Positions 45,769 to 54,437 of a DNA stretch of 64,000 bases are shown one piece after another. Source of the stretch: Breoghania sp. L-A4 (GTDB lineage Bacteria > Pseudomonadota > Alphaproteobacteria > Rhizobiales > Stappiaceae); contig NZ_CP031841.1 of the NCBI RefSeq assembly GCF_003432385.1, positions 3,697,579-3,761,578 on the forward strand, in the 5' to 3' direction. The position numbers were made by a program, and so were the translations under genes. Positions within the stretch are counted from its first letter, which is position 1, and each line of letters starts with the position of its first letter. The notes under the pieces were generated by a model, which had not been told where the DNA came from, made no database searches, and worked only from the letters and a program-made list of their open reading frames with translations.

Positions 45769-46281
45769 CTAGCCCTCGCCGTGAATTTCAGGATGCTCGA
45801 GCGACATTCCCGAGGCGGTCACGCGCCAATAGTCCGGGAAGCTCAGGATCTCCGCGATGATGAACAGGATGGCGCCGATCGGGATCACCGACTGGGTGAG
45901 CCGCACCGGCATCCAGGTCAGCGACACCAGCGTGTCGCCCTCGAGCACCTCCAGCACCTCGAGCCCGGTCCAGGCCAGCAGCGCGAAGAAGGTGAGCACG
46001 ATGGCCTCCGCCACGAGCACCGCAACCATTCTCATCGGATTGGGGATGGCCAGAAGCACGCTGTCGAAACCGATATGCCGCCGCTTGAGCGCCGCCAGCG
46101 CCGCGCCGTAATAGGTGATCCAGGCCAGCAGGATGGCAGCGATCTCGTCGTACCAGGACAGCGAGTCCTCGGCGAGCCGGTAGCCGACGGCGACGATCAC
46201 CACGACAGTCAGCAAGATCATCAGGATGATGGTCGTCCACTCCAGGATCCAGGTCAGGAAAGCTTGTAGTCGCCTGAGCAT
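45769..46281 (-). CDS. dctQ: TRAP transporter small permease, DctQ family
   Basis: The 170-residue protein has four hydrophobic helices with the DctQ pattern (WTTIILMILLTVVVIVAVGYRLAEDSLSWYDEIAAILLAWITYYGAALAALKRRHIGFDSV). It pairs with DctM to form the membrane part of the transporter. It lies 217 bp after dctP, with a strong terminator between. Confidence 0.95.
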   Translation of the reverse strand: MLRRLQAFLTWILEWTTIILMILLTVVVIVAVGYRLAEDSLSWYDEIAAILLAWITYYGAALAALKRRHIGFDSVLLAIPNPMRMVAVLVAEAIVLTFFALLAWTGLEVLEVLEGDTLVSLTWMPVRLTQSVIPIGAILFIIAEILSFPDYWRVTASGMSLEHPEIHGEG

Positions 46282-46464
46282 GCGTCAACCCGTTCCGTTG
46301 TTCCGGCCGACCGTCCCGATCCGCCCGATAGCCACAAACACTCGCCGCCTCAAGCCGTCCGCGCGATTCGGGACGCGAACCGGCAGCCCCGGGGAATCCC
46401 CGGATGACCGCGAGACGCACTCGCAGATTGCTTGAAAATGCCGATCGCAAGAAGAAGCGGAAAA

Positions 46465-46492
46465 CGCGGCCCGGAGCGAACCCCGGGCCGCG
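46465..46492 (-). terminator. Rho-independent terminator after dctP
   Basis: On the minus strand, CGCGGCCCGG and CCGGGCCGCG form a perfect 10-bp stem with an 8-nt loop, followed by TTTT. It begins 7 bp after the dctP stop codon. Partial readthrough would give high binding protein and lower permease expression, as known for several TRAP and ABC operons. Confidence 0.85.
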
Positions 46493-46498
46493 AAACGA

Positions 46499-47482
46499 TC
46501 AGGAACCCTTGGCGAGCGAACGGATCGTGTCGACCAGGTCCTGCGCCCCGTCAAACGATGTGCCGAATTCCTCGTAGACCGGAGCGGATGCCTCGATGAA
46601 CGCCGCCTTGTCGGCCTCGTTCACCTCGATACCGCCCTCTTTCAGATTGCTGAGGAGCTCGACTTCAAGCTTCGCCGCGGTGTCGTAGACGTAGTCCTGG
46701 GTCTCGCTGCCGCAGGTGGTCAGCACGTCCTGGACGTCCTGCGGCAGGGCCGCGAAGTGCTTGTCGGAGACCAGCAGATAGCCCGGCGTGTAGACGTGGC
46801 CGGTGATCGACAGATACTTCTGCACTTCCTGGAACTTGGCGGACCAGATCTGCGCGTAAGGATTCTCCTGACCGTCGATCACGCCGGTCTGCAGCGCGGT
46901 GAAGACCTCGGAAAACGCCATCGGCGTCGGATTGGCGCCATACAGCTTGAACATCTTCACGCGCCACGCGCCCTTGGGCGTGCGCAGCTTGATGCCCTGC
47001 AGATCGGCAGGCACGTTGATCGGATGCTTGTTGTTGGTGATGTGGCGGAAGCCGTTTTCCCACACACCGATGATGCGGTAGCCCTTGGCCTTGACGGCCG
47101 GCTGCAGCTTGCTTTCCAGGATCGCCGCCTGCACCCGCCTCATGTGATCGCGGTCGCTGATGATATACGGCATCTCGAAGACGCCGAATTCATCCGCCAC
47201 CGACGACATCACCGACGACGGCAGCGAGAAGGTGACCTGACCGAGCTTCAGGCGCTTGAGCAGCTCGCTGTCCTTGCCGAGCTGCGACGAACCAAACGTC
47301 TGGACTTCGGCCTTGTCGCCCAACGCCGCGTTGGCGCAGCGGGCGAATTCATTGGCGCTGGCTTCAAACAGAGACCCCGGCGCGCCGACGTGGCCGAATT
47401 TCAATTCCAGCTTTTCGGCCATGGCCGTTGTTGCCAGGACGGCGGAAAGCGCCGCGCCTGCCATTACTGTGCTGAGTTTCAT
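46499..47482 (-). CDS. dctP: TRAP transporter substrate-binding protein, DctP family
   Basis: The 327-residue periplasmic protein has a Sec signal peptide ending at AMA-EK. The DctP pattern includes FGHVGAPGSLFEASANEFARCAN, KLRTPKGAWRVKMFKLYGANPTPMAFSEVFTALQTGVIDGQENP (the Arg of LRTP binds the carboxylate) and YLSITGHVYTPGYLLVS. It captures a carboxylate for the DctQM permease; the ligand is unknown, but a 2-hydroxy- or amino-acid type fits the neighbouring enzymes. It lies 50 bp after the aminotransferase gene. Confidence 0.95.
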   Translation of the reverse strand: MKLSTVMAGAALSAVLATTAMAEKLELKFGHVGAPGSLFEASANEFARCANAALGDKAEVQTFGSSQLGKDSELLKRLKLGQVTFSLPSSVMSSVADEFGVFEMPYIISDRDHMRRVQAAILESKLQPAVKAKGYRIIGVWENGFRHITNNKHPINVPADLQGIKLRTPKGAWRVKMFKLYGANPTPMAFSEVFTALQTGVIDGQENPYAQIWSAKFQEVQKYLSITGHVYTPGYLLVSDKHFAALPQDVQDVLTTCGSETQDYVYDTAAKLEVELLSNLKEGGIEVNEADKAAFIEASAPVYEEFGTSFDGAQDLVDTIRSLAKGS

Positions 47483-47532
47483 CGTTTCCTCCCTCGATTG
47501 TCCTCTGCGTCTTTCTTGGTGCGATGCGCCGC

Positions 47533-48726
47533 TTATTCCGCGGCGTCCTCCGCCCGGGTCTGTTGCCGACCCGTTAGACAGTCAAGCGCTGCCTGTGTGC
47601 CGCCGCGCCGATACGGCACGCCGGAAAGTTCCAGTCCCATCTCCACCCCCGACAGCGTCCCCATCAGCATCAGGTCGTTGAAGTCGCCCAGATGTCCAAT
47701 CCGAAAGACCCTGTCGGCGACCTTCGACAGCCCGTTGCCGAGAGACATGTTGAAGTTTTCCAGCGTCACCTTGCGGAAAGCGTCCGCGCTGTATCCTTCC
47801 GGCATCATGACCGCGGTCAGCACGCCGGAACAGTGAGCGGGAGTGTTGCACAACACCTCCAGGCCCCACGCGCGCACGGCGCGGCGCGCGGCCTCGCCAT
47901 GGCTCTGGTGCCGCGCGAACACGTTGTCCAGCCCCTCCTCGTGCAGCATCGAGATGGCTTCGTTGAGGCCGTAGAGCAGATTGGTCGCCGGGGTGTAGGG
48001 GAAATATCCCGTCTCGTTGGGACCGGCCATGTCCGCCCAGTCCCAATAGGCGCGCGGCAGCCTTGCCGTCTTCGCCGCGGCCTGCGCCTTCTCGCTGACC
48101 GCGTTGAACGACAGGCCCGGCGGCAGCATCAGGCCCTTCTGCGAGCCCGCGACGGTGACGTCGACGCCCCATTCGTCATGCCGGTAGTCGAGAGAGGCGA
48201 GCGAAGAGATCGTATCCACCATCAACAGCGCGGGATGGCCCGCCGCATCAATGGCCTTGCGCACATCGGCGATCGGGCTGACGCTGCCGGTCGAGGTCTC
48301 GTTGTGGACGACGCAGACCGCCTTGATCTCGCCGGCGGTGTCGGCCCTCAGCCGGGTCTCGATCGCATCGGCGTCGGCGCCCGAACGCCAGTCGCCCTCG
48401 ATGAATTCGGTGCGCAGGCCAAGACGGTCGGCGAGCTTCTTCCAAAGGGTTGCGAAATGGCCGGTCTCATACATCAACACCAGATCGCCGGGCGACATGG
48501 TGTTGACCAGGGCGGCTTCCCAGGCGCCGGTGCCGGACCCCGGAAAGATCACGACCTGGCCTTGGGTCTTGAAAATCGACTTCATTCCATCGAGCGCGCG
48601 CTTGCCCACATCGGCGAACGCCGGACCGCGATGATCCATCGTCGGCATGTCCATGGCGCGCAGCACCCGGTCGGGCACATTCGTCGGCCCGGGAATCTGA
48701 AGAAAATGTCGACCTGGCCCAGCCAT
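47533..48726 (-). CDS. PLP-dependent aminotransferase, serine/alanine-glyoxylate type (class V)
   Basis: From MAGPGRHFLQIPGPTNVPDR the protein is 397 residues. The phosphate loop GSGTGAWEAALVNT, the Schiff-base lysine in AGSQKGLMLPPG (about K197) and PRAYWDWADM are those of serine-glyoxylate/alanine-glyoxylate aminotransferases. It transfers an amino group to glyoxylate or a similar 2-oxoacid. It is first in the minus-strand operon with TRAP PQM and the crotonase-fold gene and divergent from a 2-hydroxyacid dehydrogenase, suggesting that oxoacids from the dehydrogenase are aminated here. The long N-terminal ORF extension is rejected. Confidence 0.93.
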   Translation of the reverse strand: MAGPGRHFLQIPGPTNVPDRVLRAMDMPTMDHRGPAFADVGKRALDGMKSIFKTQGQVVIFPGSGTGAWEAALVNTMSPGDLVLMYETGHFATLWKKLADRLGLRTEFIEGDWRSGADADAIETRLRADTAGEIKAVCVVHNETSTGSVSPIADVRKAIDAAGHPALLMVDTISSLASLDYRHDEWGVDVTVAGSQKGLMLPPGLSFNAVSEKAQAAAKTARLPRAYWDWADMAGPNETGYFPYTPATNLLYGLNEAISMLHEEGLDNVFARHQSHGEAARRAVRAWGLEVLCNTPAHCSGVLTAVMMPEGYSADAFRKVTLENFNMSLGNGLSKVADRVFRIGHLGDFNDLMLMGTLSGVEMGLELSGVPYRRGGTQAALDCLTGRQQTRAEDAAE

Positions 48727-48788
48727 GCCCGCCCTCCCGCAAGGAACAAATATCAGCGCACTTGATCGGCGCCGTGTTTCTTCATAAT

Positions 48789-48801
48789 GAATATTGTATT
48801 C
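48789..48801. promoter_or_regulatory. GAATA-TTG-TATTC dyad in the divergent promoter
   Basis: Perfect 5-bp arms GAATA and TATTC surround TTG in an AT-rich part of the 102-bp region between the aminotransferase and dehydrogenase genes. It is a candidate operator for the nearby GntR/FadR-type regulator. Arm length is short, so the assignment is tentative. Confidence 0.4.
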
Positions 48802-48828
48802 AAAATTCAAGTCAAGGGTTGAATCGGC

Positions 48829-51771
48829 ATGGCGATGGAGTCCGATCTGGAGCGGCGGCTTGCGCGGGAAATCGAAGGCGAGGTGCTGTTCGACCGCTTC
48901 AGCCGCGGCCGCTATGCGACCGACGCCTCGGTCTACCAGATGATGCCCATCGGCGTGGTGATTCCCAAAACCTTCGCCGATGTGGAGGCCACGCTCGCCA
49001 TCGCCCGCGAGGCCGGCGTGGCGGTTCTGCCGCGCGGCGGCGGCACCTCGCAATGCGGCCAGACGGTCAACGAGGCCATCGTGATCGACTTCACCAAACA
49101 CCTCAACACAATCGTGGAGGTGGACCCGGAAAGCCGTACGGCGGTGGTCGAGCCGGGACTGGTGCTGGATCATCTCAATAGCGCGCTGAAAGACCACGGG
49201 CTTTGGTTTCCCGTCGATGTCTCCACCGCCTCGCGCGCCACGCTCGGCGGCATGGCCGCCAACAATTCCTGCGGCGCGCGGTCATTCCGCTATGGCATCA
49301 TGCGCGACAACGTGGCCGCCATCGACGCGCTTCTGGCCGATGGCACGCAGGCGCGATTCTCCGACGTGCCGCGCGACATATCCGGGCTGAACGCGCCCGA
49401 CGACACCCAGCAGCTTTTCCGCGAGCTGCTGGATCTCGGCGTCCGCGAGGCCGACGAGATCAAGGCCCGGTTCCCCGATCTTATGCGCCGCGTCGGCGGC
49501 TACAATCTCGACGCGCTGGTGCCCAACGGGCAGACCAACAACATGGCGGAACTGCTCGTGGGCTCGGAAGGCACCCTGGCGATTTCCCGCCAACTGACCC
49601 TGAAACTGTCGCCGGTGCTGCGCCGGAAGACCATCGGCATCTGCCATTTTCCCACCTTCTACGAGGCGATGGACGCCACCCGCCATCTGGTCGATCTCGG
49701 CCCCACGGCGATCGAGCTGGTGGACAGCACGATGATCGCGCTGGGCCGGGCGATCCCGATGTTCAAGCCGGTGGTGGACGAATTCGTGCGCGGCAATCCC
49801 GCCGCCCTGCTCACGGTCGAATTCGCCGAGGACGACCAGAACGAGAACCTGCGCCGGCTGGCCGCCCTGCACGAGCGCATGGCGGAGCTGGGCTACAAGT
49901 GGGGCGATCCGGGCAAGAAGGAGGGCGGCGTCGTCGACGCCATCGACCCGGCCTTCCAAACGCGGATCATGGAATTCCGGAAGCAGGGCCTGAACATCAT
50001 GATGTCAATGAAATCGGCGGGAAAGCCGATTTCCTTTATCGAGGATTGCGCGGTGCGGCTGGAGGATCTGGCGGAATACACCGACCGGCTGACCGCGATC
50101 TTCAGCAAATACGGAACAGAGGGCACCTGGTACGCCCATGCGTCCGTGGGCACATTGCACGTGCGCCCGGTGCTGAACCTGAAGCTCGACCAGGACGTGA
50201 AGAAGATGCGCGCCATCGCCGAGGAGGCGTTCGAGATGGTGCGCGCATACAAGGGCTCGCATTCCGGCGAGCACGGCGACGGCATCGCGCGCTCGGAGTT
50301 CAACGAGCCGATGTTCGGCGCCCGCATGGCGCGGTCCTTCGAATGGGTCAAGGACCGCTTCGATCCCGAAGGCGTGCTCAATCCGGGCAAGGTGGTGCGC
50401 GCGCCGAAGATGGACGACCGCTCGCTGATGCGCTTTGCGCCCGACTATTCCGTGCCGGAGTTCAAGACCAGTTTCGACTGGTCGGAATACTCCGGCAACG
50501 CCGGCGGCTTCCAGGGCGCGGTGGAGATGTGCAACAACAACGGCGCCTGCAGAAAGATCGCCGGCGACGTCATGTGCCCGTCCTACCGGGTGACACGCAA
50601 CGAACGCGATCTCACCCGCGGCCGCGCCAACACGCTGCGGCTGGCGATTTCCGACCAGCTCGGCCCCGACGCCTTCACGTCCGACGAGATGGCCGAGACG
50701 ATGTCGCTGTGCGTCTCGTGCAAGGGCTGCCGGCGGGAATGCCCAACGGGCGTCGACATGGCGAAGATGAAGATCGAGGTTCTGGCCGCGCGCGTTCGCA
50801 AGAAGGGCCTCGGCCTGCGCGCCAGGCTCGTGGCCTACCTGCCGCGCTACGCGCCCTATGCGGCGAAGGTACCGTGGCTCTTGAACCTGCGCGACCGGAT
50901 CCCCGGACTGGCGTATCTCTCGGAGAAAATAGCCGGTTTCGCCAGCGGCCGCGCGCTGCCCGTCTGGCGCTCCGACTGGGTGCGGCAACCGGTGGAACAG
51001 CCGCAGACACCGGACGTGATCCTTTTCGCCGACACGTTCAACCGCTACTTCGAGCCCGACAACCTGCGCGCCGCGCAGACGGTTCTGACGCGCGCGGGGT
51101 TCACGGTCGGCCAGGCAATCGCGGGTCCCGGGGAGCGGCCGCTGTGCTGCGGCCGGACGTTCCTCTCCGCAGGCCTTGTGGAGGAGGCCAAGGCCGAGAT
51201 GCGGCGTACCATCGCAAGCCTCGCGCCGGCGCTCGAGCGCGGCGCGACGGTGGTGGGGCTGGAGCCCTCCTGCGTGCTGACCTTCCGCGACGAGGCCCCT
51301 GCCCTGCTCGGGGCTGACTGGAAACCGGAATACGCCGAGCAATTCGTGCTGTTCGAGGAGTTCATCGACGCACAACGCATGGCGGGGAAACTGACCTTGC
51401 CGCTGGCGCCGCTGCCGCAGAAGTCGGCGCTGGTGCACGGCCACTGCCACCAGAAGGCCTTCAACACCATGGGCGCGCTGCAGCGCACGCTGGCCGCTGT
51501 TCCGGAATTGAAGATCGAGGTCATCGCCTCCTCGTGTTGCGGCATGGCCGGCAGCTTCGGCTATCAGGCGGAGACGCTCGCGGTTTCACGCGCCATGGGC
51601 GAGTTGAGCCTGCTGCCGAAGGTGCGCGCGGCGGACACCGACACGCTGATCATCGCCGGCGGCACCTCGTGCCGCCACCAGATCGAGGACGGAACGCCGA
51701 GAAAAGCGGTTCACGTGGCGCGGATTTTGTGCGAGTCCTCCGACCTTGCCCTGCACCAGGCGGCGGATTGA
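48829..51771 (+). CDS. FAD-linked 2-hydroxyacid dehydrogenase fused to Fe-S/CCG domains
   Basis: The 980-residue protein resembles a GlcD-GlcF-like or Dld-II-like fusion. Residues 40-180 are a FAD_binding_4 domain (PRGGGTSQCGQTVNEAIV), about 210-460 the FAD-oxidase C domain (GEHGDGIARSEF, NPGKVV), about 560-650 a [4Fe-4S] ferredoxin domain (CVSCKGCRRECPTGVDMAKMK), and the last 250 residues two CCG motifs (CCGRTFLSAGL, SSCCGMAGSFGYQ with GHCHQKA). It oxidises a D-2-hydroxyacid and passes electrons to the respiratory chain. Substrates could be glycolate, D-lactate or D-2-hydroxyglutarate. It is 33 bp before the GntR gene. Confidence 0.92.
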   Translation: MAMESDLERRLAREIEGEVLFDRFSRGRYATDASVYQMMPIGVVIPKTFADVEATLAIAREAGVAVLPRGGGTSQCGQTVNEAIVIDFTKHLNTIVEVDPESRTAVVEPGLVLDHLNSALKDHGLWFPVDVSTASRATLGGMAANNSCGARSFRYGIMRDNVAAIDALLADGTQARFSDVPRDISGLNAPDDTQQLFRELLDLGVREADEIKARFPDLMRRVGGYNLDALVPNGQTNNMAELLVGSEGTLAISRQLTLKLSPVLRRKTIGICHFPTFYEAMDATRHLVDLGPTAIELVDSTMIALGRAIPMFKPVVDEFVRGNPAALLTVEFAEDDQNENLRRLAALHERMAELGYKWGDPGKKEGGVVDAIDPAFQTRIMEFRKQGLNIMMSMKSAGKPISFIEDCAVRLEDLAEYTDRLTAIFSKYGTEGTWYAHASVGTLHVRPVLNLKLDQDVKKMRAIAEEAFEMVRAYKGSHSGEHGDGIARSEFNEPMFGARMARSFEWVKDRFDPEGVLNPGKVVRAPKMDDRSLMRFAPDYSVPEFKTSFDWSEYSGNAGGFQGAVEMCNNNGACRKIAGDVMCPSYRVTRNERDLTRGRANTLRLAISDQLGPDAFTSDEMAETMSLCVSCKGCRRECPTGVDMAKMKIEVLAARVRKKGLGLRARLVAYLPRYAPYAAKVPWLLNLRDRIPGLAYLSEKIAGFASGRALPVWRSDWVRQPVEQPQTPDVILFADTFNRYFEPDNLRAAQTVLTRAGFTVGQAIAGPGERPLCCGRTFLSAGLVEEAKAEMRRTIASLAPALERGATVVGLEPSCVLTFRDEAPALLGADWKPEYAEQFVLFEEFIDAQRMAGKLTLPLAPLPQKSALVHGHCHQKAFNTMGALQRTLAAVPELKIEVIASSCCGMAGSFGYQAETLAVSRAMGELSLLPKVRAADTDTLIIAGGTSCRHQIEDGTPRKAVHVARILCESSDLALHQAAD

Positions 51772-51804
51772 GCCTCCGGCCAGGACTACGAACGGGAAAC
51801 GATC

Positions 51805-52467
51805 ATGTCGATGAGCGCCGCAATCCCCCGCAGGACATTGCATGACGAGCTGGTGGACCGGCTGCGCCACATGATCATCGAGGGCGACCTGGCGCCGGGC
51901 GAGAAGCTGTCGGAAAAGGACCTGTGCGGTCATTTCGACGTCTCGCGCACACCGTTGCGCGAGGCGCTGAAGATCCTCGCCAAGGACGGGCTGGTGCGGC
52001 TGATCCCCAACCGCGGCGCCACGGTCGCGAAACTCACGCTCACCGATCTGGAAGAGGCGTTTCCGGTGATGGGGGCGCTGGAGGCGGTCTCGGGCGAGCT
52101 TGCCTGCCTGCACATCACCGACGCCGAGATCGCGCAGATCGCCAAGCTGCACGACGAGATGGTGGAGAACCACCGCGCGGGCGAGCTCGGCCCGTATTTC
52201 CGCCGCAACGAGCGCATCCACCAGTTGATCCTCGACGCCGCGCGCAATCCCACGCTTGCGGAAATGCAGCGCAGCCTGTCGGGCCGCGTCCGCCGCGCGC
52301 GCTACATGGCCAACATGTCGGCCGAGCGCTGGGCGGAGGCCGTGGCGGAGCACGAAGTCATCCTCGAGGCGCTGAAGGCGCGCGATGGAGCCCGCCTTGG
52401 CAAGCTGCTCAAGGTGCATCTCGCCAACAAACTGCAGACGGTGCGCGACGCCCTCGTCGAGCAATAG
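51805..52467 (+). CDS. GntR-family regulator, FadR (FCD) type
   Basis: The 220-residue regulator starts MSMSAAIPRRTLHDELVDRL. The winged helix reads LRHMIIEGDLAPGEKLSEKDLCGHFDVSRTPLREALKILAKDGLVRLIPNRGATV, and the C-terminal FCD domain has FRRNERIHQLILDAARNPTL and EHEVILEALKARDG with conserved metal-binding His. It follows the dehydrogenase gene and likely controls it and the divergent aminotransferase-TRAP operon in response to a carboxylate ligand. Confidence 0.92.
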   Translation: MSMSAAIPRRTLHDELVDRLRHMIIEGDLAPGEKLSEKDLCGHFDVSRTPLREALKILAKDGLVRLIPNRGATVAKLTLTDLEEAFPVMGALEAVSGELACLHITDAEIAQIAKLHDEMVENHRAGELGPYFRRNERIHQLILDAARNPTLAEMQRSLSGRVRRARYMANMSAERWAEAVAEHEVILEALKARDGARLGKLLKVHLANKLQTVRDALVEQ

Positions 52468-52636
52468 AGCGTATCGCCGCGCCTTGCGAAACTTGCGCGC
52501 CGGTCTGGAATTCCGCACACGCTTGACGCATAGTGCTTTTCCGTAGGGTCAATTCCGGATAAAGCCGCTGCGCGGAAATGACCCGATACCGCGGCGCGCA
52601 TACATTTTTCACGCGCGGACCGACGAGTTTTGTTTA
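52468..52636. other. Promoter region of the radical SAM gene
   Basis: No gene is supported. TTGACG near 52523 could be a -35 element. No cobalamin riboswitch is recognisable, which matters because the next gene encodes a B12-type enzyme. Confidence 0.3.
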
Positions 52637-54403
52637 TTGCAGCGCCCACCGGGACGGATTGTATTGAGTATCGCTGAAAACGGGGCGGATCGCCGGGCCC
52701 ACACGACGGCTGCGCGGGTCAGTGACCACGTTCCGAACACCGGAGCCAGGCGGCGACTGTCCATCTGCCTCATCGGACCGAAATTTCAGCCCTCCTTCTG
52801 GGGCCGCGAGCATGCGCTTGATGTTCAGCCGGGTGAAAAGCGCGCCTGGATGATGGGCGGCGCGCTGCCACTGCTCGCCGCGCTCACTCCCGAGGGACAC
52901 GACGTCCGGCTGATCGACGAGGCCGTCGAGGACATCGATTTCGACGCGCTTGGCGCCTACGACATCATCGGCGTCACCGGCATGATCGTGCAGCGCGACC
53001 GGATGCGCGACATCCTGCTGCGGCTGCGCGCCCTGCCCGCGCTTGTGGTGGTCGGCGGTCCCTATGCGGCGATCGACGAGCCATTCTTCGACGGGCTGTG
53101 CGACGTGCTGTTCGTCGGCGAGGCGGAGGAGACCTGGCCGCGGTTCATCGAGGATTTCGCAGCGCACAGGCCGATCGAGCGCCGCTACGAGCAGACCGGG
53201 CGCACGGACATGACGCGACTTCCCAAGCCGCGCATCGACCTTCTCAAGCAGCAGCACTACATGGCGGCCTCGCTGCAATATTCGCGCGGCTGCCCGTTCC
53301 GCTGCGAGTTTTGCGACATCATCGTGATCTACGGCCGCAAGCCGCGCGTAAAAACGCCGGGCCAGGTGATCGCGGAACTCGACGACCTGCGCCGCGACGG
53401 CATCAAGGTGTGCTTCATCGTCGACGACAATTTCATCGGCAACAAGCGCGAGGCGAAGCTGCTGCTGCCGGAGATCATCCGCTGGCAGGAGGCGCACGGC
53501 TATCCGCTGATCATCTCCACCGAGGCGACCATCAATCTCGCCGACGACCCGGAACTGATGGACCTGATGTACCGCGCCAATTTCCGCGAGGTCTTCATCG
53601 GTCTGGAATCCCCGCGCGAGGCGTCCCTGCGCGAGACGAAGAAGATCCAGAACGTGCACGGCGACCCGCTGGCGGAGAAACTGGCGCGCATCCGCGACGC
53701 GGGGATCGTGGTCTCCGCAGGCTTCATCGTCGGCTTCGACAATGACGACGCATCGATCTTCGACGAGCAGTACCGGTTCATCCAGGACAACGCGATCGGC
53801 CAGGCATCGCTGGGCATTCTCATGGCGCTCCCCAGGACACCGCTGCACGCGCGATTGGAACGCGAGGGCCGGCTGCGCGACGATGGCGACACCTGCAACT
53901 TCGAACCCGCGCAAATGAGCCGCGCGGAGCTTGTCGACGGCTGCGCCGAACTGCTGCGCCGTCTCTACGAGCCGGAGGCCTTCTTCGAACGGGTTCTCGG
54001 CAACATCGCCGCCTCGCGCCCGTTCCGCGAAAAACGCGCCCGTATCCTCGCGTGGTCAAAACCGGCCGACCGGGCCAGTCCGCTCACCGCGGCGCGGGAT
54101 CTCCTGGTGATGACGCTGCGGCTGGGAAGAGCGCTGCGCCGGGATCGGATGCTGCTTTCCATGGGCCGCAGGTACCTGGCGCTCTACAGGGGCACGGGCG
54201 GGCGCGGGCCGCGCTTGTCGCTGCACAATTTCCTGTCGCTGTGCATCCTGCACCGGCATCACTACAAGCTGAGCCGGACCGGCGGCGACGCCCGATCGCT
54301 CAACATGTTCGACGCGGCTCCACTCGGCGCCTCGTCGCGCCCTGCATTACCGCCCGCTTACGGTCCGCCCAAAATGGCCCGCGAAAGCTTGCGTCAGGCG
54401 TGA
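52637..54403 (+). CDS. B12-binding-domain radical SAM protein
   Basis: The 588-residue protein has a cobalamin-binding-like Rossmann domain (about 40-180: GEKRAWMMGGALPLLAALTPEGHDVRLIDEAVEDI, VVVGGPYAAIDEPFF) and a radical SAM barrel with CPFRCEFC (C219, C223, C226 if TTG 52637 is the start). The C-terminal part resembles DUF4070. A second start candidate is TTG at 52664. The lack of a DxHxxG-like B12 motif and the family's breadth prevent naming the reaction; methyltransferases such as the hopanoid methylase HpnP are of this type. It is divergent-free and stands 35 bp from the end of the DegT gene. Confidence 0.85.
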   Translation: MQRPPGRIVLSIAENGADRRAHTTAARVSDHVPNTGARRRLSICLIGPKFQPSFWGREHALDVQPGEKRAWMMGGALPLLAALTPEGHDVRLIDEAVEDIDFDALGAYDIIGVTGMIVQRDRMRDILLRLRALPALVVVGGPYAAIDEPFFDGLCDVLFVGEAEETWPRFIEDFAAHRPIERRYEQTGRTDMTRLPKPRIDLLKQQHYMAASLQYSRGCPFRCEFCDIIVIYGRKPRVKTPGQVIAELDDLRRDGIKVCFIVDDNFIGNKREAKLLLPEIIRWQEAHGYPLIISTEATINLADDPELMDLMYRANFREVFIGLESPREASLRETKKIQNVHGDPLAEKLARIRDAGIVVSAGFIVGFDNDDASIFDEQYRFIQDNAIGQASLGILMALPRTPLHARLEREGRLRDDGDTCNFEPAQMSRAELVDGCAELLRRLYEPEAFFERVLGNIAASRPFREKRARILAWSKPADRASPLTAARDLLVMTLRLGRALRRDRMLLSMGRRYLALYRGTGGRGPRLSLHNFLSLCILHRHHYKLSRTGGDARSLNMFDAAPLGASSRPALPPAYGPPKMARESLRQA

Positions 54404-54437
54404 GCGCCCAATGCGGCCCCCGGCGCCGCCGACCCGG

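Noticed and set aside
44413-46269. 618-residue plus-strand frame
   Set aside because: It is antisense to dctM and dctQ and extremely rich in Asp, His, Arg and Gln, as expected for a shadow of membrane protein genes.
52468-52636. Cobalamin riboswitch before the B12-type radical SAM gene
   Set aside because: No B12-box-like sequence or matching fold could be seen in the 169-bp leader.
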